Assembly: GCA_934122115.1 (NCBI GenBank)
Contig: CAKOVU010000003.1
Location: forward strand, 62,001-126,000
Length of the DNA: 64,000 nucleotides
Direction of reading: 5' to 3'
Origin: UMGS1901 sp934122115
GTDB lineage: Bacteria; Bacillota; Clostridia; TANB77; CAG-508
The position numbers were made by a program, and so were the translations under genes. Below are positions 24,789-31,713 of the stretch, one piece after another. Positions within the stretch are counted from its first letter, which is position 1. Every line of letters begins with the position of its first letter. A model generated the notes under the pieces. That model worked only from the letters and a program-made list of their open reading frames with translations. It had not been told where the DNA came from and ran no database searches.

Positions 24789-25334
24789 ATGAAGAAAGTA
24801 ATAATTATACTAGCAGTTATAGTGATTGCAGTAATTGGAACAATGTATTTAATTGACTCTATTAAAATGAAAAATGGTGAGAAAATGGTGTTTGGAACCT
24901 GGGGTAAAAAATATTCAGCCGTAGTAAAGACAAGCCAAAATGAAAATGCAATAAAAGAAGAAAAATATTCTAAAACAATTGCCAATACTACAATAGAACT
25001 GAATATTCCAAGTGGCTGGAATTACAAAGAAATGCAGGTTACAGAAAATGATAATTATGATTATGCTTTGAAACTTTACAAAAACGATGAAGAACAGTAT
25101 GCAATGATATATTTTTACAAAGAAAAATTTGGAGTTTGTGGTACTGAAAGAATATCAAAAAATATAACTCTAAATAACGGAAATAAAGTTGTTGTTGGAT
25201 ATCATGCAGGTGATGAAGAATGGAAGGATATTATTATAGAAACTGACAAAAACATAGTAGCAATTAATCCAAATCTACCAAAAAATGAGGCAGATGAAGC
25301 AATTGAAATTATAAAAACTGTAAACATAAAGTAA
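24789..25334 (+). CDS. Small membrane-anchored extracytoplasmic protein of unknown function
   Basis: The 181-residue product has one N-terminal helix (KKVIIILAVIVIAVIGTMYLI) and an outside domain. TTIELNIPSGWNYKEMQV at about 70-87, followed by YDYALKLYKNDEEQYAMIYFY, resembles the IPEGW and EPEYQFFF region of the larger anchored protein at 23275, so the two may share a beta-sheet module. The C-terminal half (VVVGYHAGDEEWKDIIIETD) looks like a further beta-strand pair. GTAAGGTAG lies before the ATG. It ends before a strong terminator. No catalytic residues can be named. Confidence 0.7.
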   Translation: MKKVIIILAVIVIAVIGTMYLIDSIKMKNGEKMVFGTWGKKYSAVVKTSQNENAIKEEKYSKTIANTTIELNIPSGWNYKEMQVTENDNYDYALKLYKNDEEQYAMIYFYKEKFGVCGTERISKNITLNNGNKVVVGYHAGDEEWKDIIIETDKNIVAINPNLPKNEADEAIEIIKTVNIK

Positions 25335-25343
25335 ATAGTTTAA

Positions 25344-25374
25344 AAAAGCAGATAGTTGATAATTATCTGCTTTT
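25344..25374 (+). terminator. Rho-independent terminator
   Basis: AAAAGCAGATA (25344-25354) pairs with TATCTGCTTTT (25364-25374) around a nine-base loop, 10 bases after the anchored-protein stop. Confidence 0.85.
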
Positions 25375-25410
25375 ATGATATAAGATATAAATAAATTTAT
25401 AGAGGAAAAT

Positions 25411-25514
25411 ATGGAAAGAGTTGAAGTATATAATAGAACTATATTGATAATTTAAATCTCTGTACAGACTTGTATGGAGATTCAAATTTTATAAAAGAAA
25501 GAGGAAAAAGATGA
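25411..25514 (+). other. Short, apparently frameshifted ORF upstream of the S51 peptidase
   Basis: ATG 25411 has AGAGGA at 25401-25406 but stops after 14 codons at 25453. A one-base shift at about 25445 joins it to an open frame coding DNLNLCTDLYGDSNFIKER that stops at 25512-25514, overlapping the peptidase ATG at 25511. An 11-base-pair hairpin with two G-U pairs (25456-25481) lies in the second frame. It could be a frameshifted small gene or a chance arrangement; I cannot assign a family. Confidence 0.25.
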
Positions 25515-26098
25515 AAGTAATATTAACGTCAAAAGGATTTGAAAATATTAAGGTGTTTAATAAAATTAAGAAGCAATTAAATATAGAGATAGATAAAGTC
25601 AGAATGCTTGTTATACCAATAGCTAGAAAAGGCAGATATAATAAAGAAAAATATATGAAAGACTATATTGAGTTAGGTTTTAAAGAAGAGAATGTATATT
25701 TTTTTGATGATGAACATCCACAAGAATTTGAAGATTTGGACATAGATATTATATATGTATGTGGAGGAAACACATTTGAACTTAAACATTATTTGAAAAA
25801 GTCTGGATTTGAAAAAAATATATATAGCTATTTAAATAAAGATGTTACATATATAGGTGCAAGTGCTGGTAGCCATATTGCAACTAAGAGTATAAAGCAT
25901 GTTCTAGAGTTTGATGAAAATACAATTAATGAAAAAGATATGTCAGGGCTTAATTTGTATGATGGAATATTAATATGTCATTATGACTCAAATAGGCGTG
26001 AGTATTATAATAAATTAATAGCCGAGAATGAAAAAGTGGAAACTTTAACAGATGATGAAATTATGTATTTAAATGACAATGAATGGATAAAAGAATAG
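25511..26098 (+). CDS. Peptidase E-like protein (family S51)
   Basis: The 195-residue protein belongs to the class I glutamine-amidotransferase-like S51 family: IIYVCGGNTFELKHYLKKSG (the family GGGNTF region) and GASAGSHIA at residues 116-124, with Ser118 as the expected nucleophile in the elbow. His residues after it (CHYD at about 159-162) could complete the active site. Members cleave aspartyl dipeptides or act as cyanophycinase-like peptidases. The start follows AAAGAGGAAAAAG. It is slightly shorter than E. coli PepE (229 residues). Family membership is clear; the substrate is not. Confidence 0.85.
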   Translation: MKVILTSKGFENIKVFNKIKKQLNIEIDKVRMLVIPIARKGRYNKEKYMKDYIELGFKEENVYFFDDEHPQEFEDLDIDIIYVCGGNTFELKHYLKKSGFEKNIYSYLNKDVTYIGASAGSHIATKSIKHVLEFDENTINEKDMSGLNLYDGILICHYDSNRREYYNKLIAENEKVETLTDDEIMYLNDNEWIKE

Positions 26099-26109
26099 TA
26101 ATGTTGGAA

Positions 26110-26138
26110 TTGAAAAGTTAACTACTTTGTGATATAAT
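26110..26138 (+). promoter_or_regulatory. Promoter of polA
   Basis: TTGAAA (26110-26115) and TATAAT (26133-26138) are separated by 17 bases, 47 bases before the polA start. Confidence 0.65.
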
Positions 26139-26185
26139 TTCGATGATTCTAAAGAAACCGAAAGATTAAAATATGGAGGCAAAAT

Positions 26186-28924
26186 TTGAGTAGTAATAGA
26201 TTATTAATAATAGATGGTAATAGTATAATGAATAGAGCTTTTTATGGAATAATGAGCTCTAAAATGTTGACAACGCCAGAAGGAATGTATACTAATGCAA
26301 TATATGGTTTTTTAGCCATTTTATTTAAAGAATTAGAAGATTTGAAACCAGAATATATTGCAGTAGCATTTGATTTGAAAGCTCCTACACATAGGCACAA
26401 AATGTTTGACGGATATAAAGCAACAAGACATGGAATGCCAGAAGAGCTTGCAGAGCAAATGCCTGTAATAAAAGAAATATTGAAGGATATGAATATAACT
26501 ATCATAGAAAAAGAGGGGTTTGAAGCAGATGATATCTTAGGAACCATGTCAAAGAATGCTGAAGATGTAGGAATAAATACAACAATTCTTTCAGGGGATA
26601 GAGATACATTCCAACTTGCAAGTGATAGAATAACCATAAGAATTCCAAGAACAAAAGCCGGTAAAACAGAAGAAGACGACTACGATAAAGCAAAAATAAA
26701 AGAAACATATGGAGTGGAACCTAAGCAGTTAATTCAAGTTAAAGGATTAATGGGAGATACTTCAGATAATATTCCAGGAATTCCAGGAGTTGGTGAAAAA
26801 ACGGCACTAAAGTTAATACAAGAATATGGAAGTATAAACAAATTGTATGAAGCTTTAGAATCGGGAAATTCAACTGTAAAAGGGGCACTAAAAGAGAAAT
26901 TAACAAATAATAAAGAATTAGCATATATGTCTGAAACTTTAGGAAGAATATTGTTGGATGCTCCATTGGATGTAACGATTGAAGAACTTAAAGTGCAACC
27001 TTGGGACAATGAAAAAGTAACGAAAAAATTTAAAGAACTTCGTTTCAACAGATTTCTTGATAGGTTTAAATTAAATGAATTATCAAAGCCACAGAATAAG
27101 AATATTGATGAATTATTTAGTATTAAAACAATAGAAATGAATCAAGAAAAAGACATAGCAGAAATAATAAAAAGTATAAAAGAGAAAAAAGAAATAACTT
27201 ATCATTTAGAATTAGAGAAAATAAATGAAAACAGAATAATCGATAAAAAAATAAAATCTATATCAATATATAATAATGAATCAAATGAAGCAACATATAT
27301 ATATAACATAGAAGAAAAGAAGTTTATTGAAAAATTTAAAGAAATTTTTGAAGATGAAAATATTAAAAAAATAGGGTACGATTTAGGTATTGATTATGTG
27401 ATTCTTAAAGAATTAGGAATAGAACCACAAAATATATTTTTTGATGCAAAAATAGCGGAATATGACTTAAACCCAACAAGCAAAGGAACTTTACAAGAAA
27501 TATCAATTAAGTATTTGGATATAGACATTGATGAGTATTTAGAAGCAAAAACAGGTAAAAAAGATGAAGGTAATAAGCAAATAAATTTATTTGATACAGT
27601 AAAAGAAGAAGCGGAAGATAAAAATAAGTATGCAGAAACTATAATAGTATATGTAATAGGAAAATTATTGGAAATAATGACAAAAAAGCTAGAAGAGACA
27701 GAATCATTGTCGTTGTTTACAGAGATTGAGATGCCATTAGTTCCGATATTGGGAAGCATGCAATATGAAGGAATGTACGTGGACAAAGAAGCTCTAAAAG
27801 ATTTTGGAGAAGAATTAAAACAACAGATAAGTACATTGACAGATGAAATATATGAACTTGCAGGAGAAGAATTTAATATAAATTCACATCAACAGCTAGG
27901 AAATGTATTGTTTGAAAAATTAAATTTACCATCTAAAAAGAAAACTAAAAGTGGGTATTCTACAGATGTAGATGTATTAGAAAAAATAAGAAATGAACAT
28001 CCTATAGTGGAGAAAGTATTGGAATATAGAACTTTAACTAAGCTAAATTCAACTTATGTAGAGGGATTATTACAATATATAAATCCAATAACTGAAAAAA
28101 TACATTCATATTTTCACCAGACTATTACTGCTACAGGAAGAATTAGCAGTACGGAACCAAACTTACAAAATATTCCTACTAGAGCAGAACTTGGCAAAAA
28201 CATTAGAAAAGCATTTAAGCCTAAAGATGGAAATATATATATAGATGCAGACTATTCTCAAATAGAATTAAGAGTATTGGCTCATATTTCGCAAGATGAA
28301 AATATGTTGGCTGCTTTTAAAAATGGAGAAGATATTCATAAACAAGCAGCTTCAAAAGTACTAAATATTCCTATTGAAGAAGTAACAAAAGAGCAGAGGT
28401 CGTCTGCAAAAGCTGTAAACTTTGGTATAGTATATGGAATAAGTGATTTTGGATTAGCAAACCAATTAGGAGTTTCTAATAAACAAGCTAAAGAGTACAT
28501 AACACAATATTTAGAAAAGTATAGTGGAATAAAACATTTCATGGATGATATTGTGGAGAGTGCCAAAAATAAAGGGTATGTAGAGACTTTGTTCCATAGA
28601 AGAAGATATGTACCAGAGTTGAAATCAAATAATTATATGGTAAGGCAATTTGGAAGCAGAGTGGCAATGAATACACCAATACAGGGTACTGCTGCGGATA
28701 TAATGAAATTAGCCATGAAAAATGTATATAAGGAATTAAAAAAGAGTAAACTAGACGCAAAACTAATATTACAAATACACGATGAATTGCTAATAGAAGT
28801 AAAAATGGAAGATAGGGAAAAAGCAAAGGATATACTAAAAAAATCAATGGTAGAAGCGGCAAAATTATCAATACCATTAGAAGTTGAAGTCTCTGAAGGA
28901 ACGAACTGGTACGAAGTAAAATAA
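26186..28924 (+). CDS. polA: DNA polymerase I
   Basis: PolA fills gaps in repair and removes Okazaki primers. The start is TTG 26186 with GGAGG at 26175-26179; no ATG fits. Residues 1 to about 270 are the 5'-nuclease domain (LLIIDGNSIMNRAFYG, KEGFEADDILGT, LSGDRDTFQL, GVGEKTA). Residues about 320-480 are the exonuclease fold without its acidic residues (the first motif reads YHLEL), so no proofreading is expected, as in many Firmicutes. The polymerase part has motif A DYSQIELR near residue 690, motif B RSSAKAVNFGIVYGIS and motif C QIHDELLIEV. The length of 912 is typical. Confidence 0.97.
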   Translation: MSSNRLLIIDGNSIMNRAFYGIMSSKMLTTPEGMYTNAIYGFLAILFKELEDLKPEYIAVAFDLKAPTHRHKMFDGYKATRHGMPEELAEQMPVIKEILKDMNITIIEKEGFEADDILGTMSKNAEDVGINTTILSGDRDTFQLASDRITIRIPRTKAGKTEEDDYDKAKIKETYGVEPKQLIQVKGLMGDTSDNIPGIPGVGEKTALKLIQEYGSINKLYEALESGNSTVKGALKEKLTNNKELAYMSETLGRILLDAPLDVTIEELKVQPWDNEKVTKKFKELRFNRFLDRFKLNELSKPQNKNIDELFSIKTIEMNQEKDIAEIIKSIKEKKEITYHLELEKINENRIIDKKIKSISIYNNESNEATYIYNIEEKKFIEKFKEIFEDENIKKIGYDLGIDYVILKELGIEPQNIFFDAKIAEYDLNPTSKGTLQEISIKYLDIDIDEYLEAKTGKKDEGNKQINLFDTVKEEAEDKNKYAETIIVYVIGKLLEIMTKKLEETESLSLFTEIEMPLVPILGSMQYEGMYVDKEALKDFGEELKQQISTLTDEIYELAGEEFNINSHQQLGNVLFEKLNLPSKKKTKSGYSTDVDVLEKIRNEHPIVEKVLEYRTLTKLNSTYVEGLLQYINPITEKIHSYFHQTITATGRISSTEPNLQNIPTRAELGKNIRKAFKPKDGNIYIDADYSQIELRVLAHISQDENMLAAFKNGEDIHKQAASKVLNIPIEEVTKEQRSSAKAVNFGIVYGISDFGLANQLGVSNKQAKEYITQYLEKYSGIKHFMDDIVESAKNKGYVETLFHRRRYVPELKSNNYMVRQFGSRVAMNTPIQGTAADIMKLAMKNVYKELKKSKLDAKLILQIHDELLIEVKMEDREKAKDILKKSMVEAAKLSIPLEVEVSEGTNWYEVK

Positions 28925-28948
28925 ATTTGTAAAACAGGAGAGGAAAGA

Positions 28949-29512
28949 TTGAATAAATATATACAAATAATGATTGTTGCAATCTTAATAGTTATCGTAG
29001 CAGTAATTATTAAGATAAGCGGTTTATATAATATAATCCTAAAACAGATATATCCTAAAAAATATAGCGAATATGTAGAAAAATATTCAGCTGAATATAA
29101 TATAGATCCACTATTAATATATTCTGTAATTAAAGCAGAAAGTAATTTTAAAGAAACAGCAGTTTCTTCTAGTGGAGCGAAAGGACTTATGCAGCTGATG
29201 AATGCAACAGCAGAAGAAATTGCAAATAATATTGATACCCCATTATTAGAAGATACCAGTTTGCTGGACGCTGAAAAAAATATAATGATAGGAGTTAAAT
29301 ATTATTCAGATTTATATCAAAAGTATAACGGAAATATGTTGTTAGCATTAGCTGCATATAATGCTGGAATAGGAAATGTAAATGAATGGATTGAAGAAGG
29401 TATAATAAAAGAAGATGGCAGTGATACAGAAAATATTCCATTCAAGGAAACAAATATGTATGTAAGAAAAATAATAAATAATTATGTAATGTATCAGAAA
29501 ATATATAGTTGA
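28949..29512 (+). CDS. Membrane-anchored lytic transglycosylase (SLT domain)
   Basis: The 187-residue protein has an N-terminal anchor (YIQIMIVAILIVIVAVIIKI) and a Slt/goose-lysozyme-like domain: IDPLLIYSVIKAESNFKETA holds the catalytic Glu (about residue 68), then SSGAKGLMQLMNATAEEI, LLALAAYNAGIGNVNEWI and a C-terminal YVRKIINNYVMYQ. It cleaves the glycan strands of peptidoglycan with formation of anhydro-muramyl ends. It starts at TTG 28949 with AGGAGAGGAAAG upstream, 24 bases after polA, so polA and this gene share a transcript. It matches the short YjbJ/CwlQ-like Firmicute forms. Confidence 0.92.
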   Translation: MNKYIQIMIVAILIVIVAVIIKISGLYNIILKQIYPKKYSEYVEKYSAEYNIDPLLIYSVIKAESNFKETAVSSSGAKGLMQLMNATAEEIANNIDTPLLEDTSLLDAEKNIMIGVKYYSDLYQKYNGNMLLALAAYNAGIGNVNEWIEEGIIKEDGSDTENIPFKETNMYVRKIINNYVMYQKIYS

Positions 29513-29537
29513 TATAATGAAAATATTGATATATAAT
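29509..29537 (+). promoter_or_regulatory. Promoter of galE
   Basis: TTGATA (29509-29514, overlapping the preceding stop codon) and TATAAT (29532-29537) have a 17-base spacer and sit 33 bases before the galE ATG. Confidence 0.6.
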
Positions 29538-29570
29538 AATTAAAATTATTAAAGAGGAGGAATAACTGAT

Positions 29571-30575
29571 ATGTCAATTTTATTAACTGGAGGAGCAGGA
29601 TATATAGGAAGCCATACTACTGTAGAATTATTAAATGCAGGGGAAGAATTAGTTATAATAGATAATTTTTATAATAGTAAGCCTAAAGCATTGGACGCAA
29701 TAAAGAAAATTACAGGTAAAGATTTTAAATTTTATGAGATGGATTATTTAGATAGAGAAAAATTGGAGAAAGTGTTTGAAGAAAATAATATAACAGCAGT
29801 AATAAATTTTGCTGGTTATAAATGTGTTGGAGAGTCAGTGCAAAAACCAATAGAGTACTATACAAATAATGTATCTGGATGTTTAACTTTATTAGATACA
29901 ATGAGAAAATTTAATGTAAAGAAGTTTATATTTAGTTCTTCAGCAACAGTATATGGAGATCCAGAAGTTATTCCTATAACAGAAGAATGCAAAACAGGAG
30001 GAACAACAAATCCATATGGAACTTCTAAATTATTTATAGAAAAAATATTAATGGATTTATATAAATCAGATAACTCATGGGATATATGTATACTAAGATA
30101 CTTTAATCCAGTTGGTTCTCATGAAAGCGGACTAATAGGGGAAGAGCCTCAAGGAATACCAAACAATTTGATGCCATATGTAGCTAGAGTTGCATCAGGT
30201 CAACTAAAAGAATTATCTGTATTTGGAAATGATTATGATACACCTGATGGAACAGGAGTAAGAGATTATATACATGTTGTAGACTTAGCAAAAGGTCACC
30301 TTTGTGCATTAAATAAAATAGAAAAAGAAGGCAAAGGCTTGTATATATATAATTTAGGAACAGGCAAAGGATATAGTGTATTAGATATGGTTAAGGCTTT
30401 TGAAGCAACTACAGGCAAAAAAGTGCCATACAAAATCACAGAAAGAAGACCTGGAGATATAGCAACATGCTATGCAGATCCACAAAAGGCAAAAGAAGAA
30501 TTAAACTGGACGGCAGAAAAAGATATAAACGATATGTGCAAAGATACATGGAATTTTATAGAAAAAAATAAATAG
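29571..30575 (+). CDS. galE: UDP-glucose 4-epimerase
   Basis: GalE interconverts UDP-glucose and UDP-galactose using bound NAD, and some homologues also act on the N-acetylated sugars. The 334-residue protein has the Rossmann motif TGGAGYIGSHT at 6-16, VIIDNFYNS, NFAGYKCVGESV, the catalytic SSSATVYG followed by TNPYGTSKLFIE (Ser and the YxxxK pair), RYFNPVGSHESG and the C-terminal ERRPGDIATCYADP. Length and motifs are typical. AGAGGAGGAATAAC precedes the ATG. It heads an operon with a galM-like gene, a small membrane protein and valS. The product would feed the surface-glycan genes at the left of the window. Confidence 0.96.
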   Translation: MSILLTGGAGYIGSHTTVELLNAGEELVIIDNFYNSKPKALDAIKKITGKDFKFYEMDYLDREKLEKVFEENNITAVINFAGYKCVGESVQKPIEYYTNNVSGCLTLLDTMRKFNVKKFIFSSSATVYGDPEVIPITEECKTGGTTNPYGTSKLFIEKILMDLYKSDNSWDICILRYFNPVGSHESGLIGEEPQGIPNNLMPYVARVASGQLKELSVFGNDYDTPDGTGVRDYIHVVDLAKGHLCALNKIEKEGKGLYIYNLGTGKGYSVLDMVKAFEATTGKKVPYKITERRPGDIATCYADPQKAKEELNWTAEKDINDMCKDTWNFIEKNK

Positions 30576-30597
30576 AGTATTTAAAGGGGAGAAATAT

Positions 30598-30651
30598 ATG
30601 CATAGTCAAATGGTTACATCTAGACTTGGACGGAGAACTAATAAGTTTTAA
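30598..30651 (+). other. 5' fragment of the galM-like gene, out of frame
   Basis: ATG 30598 has a near-perfect site (AAGGGGAG, 30584-30591, six-base spacing) and codes MHSQMVTSRLG before leaving the galM-like frame and stopping at 30649-30651. Removing one base near 30630-30634 would give RLGAELISFKLDG-like sequence, the usual start of this family. Confidence 0.6.
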
Positions 30652-31471
30652 ATTAGATGGACAGGAAAAGATACACCAAGGAGAAGATTGTTTAGACGAA
30701 AAAGGGAGAATATATTGGAAAAGGCATTTTCCAATATTATTTCCAATTGTAGGAAAATTAAAACGAAATCAAACTCTTATAAATGGACGAACATATGAAA
30801 TGTCACAACATGGTTTTGCTAGAGATTTGGAATTTGAACCAATTACTAAATTGGATAATTTTCATTCATACTTGTTAAAAAGCAATGCAAGTACATTAAT
30901 AAAATATCCATATGATTTTTCATTATATGTAACATATAGAACAGATGAAAATAAGCTTACAACAATATATAAAGTTATAAATGAAGGAGAGAACAACATG
31001 CCGTTTGGCATAGGCGGTCATCCAGCATTTATAATAGATAGAGATGATTTATTAAAAGAAGAATATTATTTAGAGTTTGAAGAAGAAGAAAACAAAATAC
31101 ATTTTCTTTACCTTGTAGACGGTTTAATAGGAACTGAATATGCAAGAAATAGAATGATTGACAAAAAGAGACTACCAATAAATAAAGATAGCTTTAATGA
31201 TGATGCTATAATTATGAAAGGTATAACTTCAAATAAGATAAGCTTGAAGAAAAAAACTGGAAATAAAACATTGCTTACAATGGATTTTACAGGATTTCCA
31301 TATTTAGGTATATGGTCAAAACCTGGGGCACCTTTTATATGTATTGAGCCTTGGTATACTACTGCCGATACGGTAAAAAGCACAGGAAACTTTGCCGAAA
31401 AACCAGATACTATTATGCTAAGCCCTAAACAGGCTTTTGAGTGTAAATACACAGTGGAATTTTTTAATTAG
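30626..31471 (+). CDS. Aldose 1-epimerase family protein (LacX-like), probably frameshifted at its 5' end
   Basis: The frame codes a galactose mutarotase-like protein of the LacX subgroup: GELISFKLDGQEKIHQGE, YWKRHFPILFPIVGKLK, MSQHGFARDLEFE (with the conserved His), NMPFGIGGHPAF (second His) and FICIEPWYTTADT (catalytic Glu region). These are complete, but the only in-frame initiator is TTG 30626 without a ribosome binding site. The real initiation signal is at 30598 in another frame, so a one-base insertion near 30630 probably separates start from body. The function would be anomer conversion of a sugar, consistent with galE upstream. Whether active protein is made is doubtful. Confidence 0.75.
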   Translation: MDGELISFKLDGQEKIHQGEDCLDEKGRIYWKRHFPILFPIVGKLKRNQTLINGRTYEMSQHGFARDLEFEPITKLDNFHSYLLKSNASTLIKYPYDFSLYVTYRTDENKLTTIYKVINEGENNMPFGIGGHPAFIIDRDDLLKEEYYLEFEEEENKIHFLYLVDGLIGTEYARNRMIDKKRLPINKDSFNDDAIIMKGITSNKISLKKKTGNKTLLTMDFTGFPYLGIWSKPGAPFICIEPWYTTADTVKSTGNFAEKPDTIMLSPKQAFECKYTVEFFN

Positions 31472-31491
31472 CCATAAAAGGAATGATAAAA

Positions 31492-31683
31492 ATGATTAAA
31501 ACAATAATGATTATTATTGCGATGGTAATAATTGCAATTAGTGTTGTGATAATATATGATGCTAGAAGCATAGCACAAAAATTTTTCAGTGCAGATCAAA
31601 CAAATAAAAATGTTAAAGTGTTAAAAATAGTTGGAGTTGTAGTACTGTGGATAACATTAGGTATTATATACCTAGTACATTAG
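31492..31683 (+). CDS. Small two-helix membrane protein
   Basis: From ATG 31492, correctly spaced from AAAAGGA at 31476-31482, the product has 63 residues (the ATG at 31483 abuts the site). Two hydrophobic helices (TIMIIIAMVIIAISVVIIY and VLKIVGVVVLWITLGIIYLV) flank a short basic cytoplasmic-looking loop with DARSIAQKFFSADQTNKN. It resembles the short clostridial membrane proteins found beside housekeeping genes, with no assigned role. It lies 20 bases after the galM-like gene and 30 before valS, so it is in the same transcript. Confidence 0.7.
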   Translation: MIKTIMIIIAMVIIAISVVIIYDARSIAQKFFSADQTNKNVKVLKIVGVVVLWITLGIIYLVH

Positions 31684-31713
31684 ATGGTCTGTAATCGACA
31701 TAGGGAGGAAAAG

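Noticed and set aside
31684..31713. T-box leader before valS
   Set aside because: The gap to the small membrane protein gene is 30 bases and shows only a ribosome binding site.
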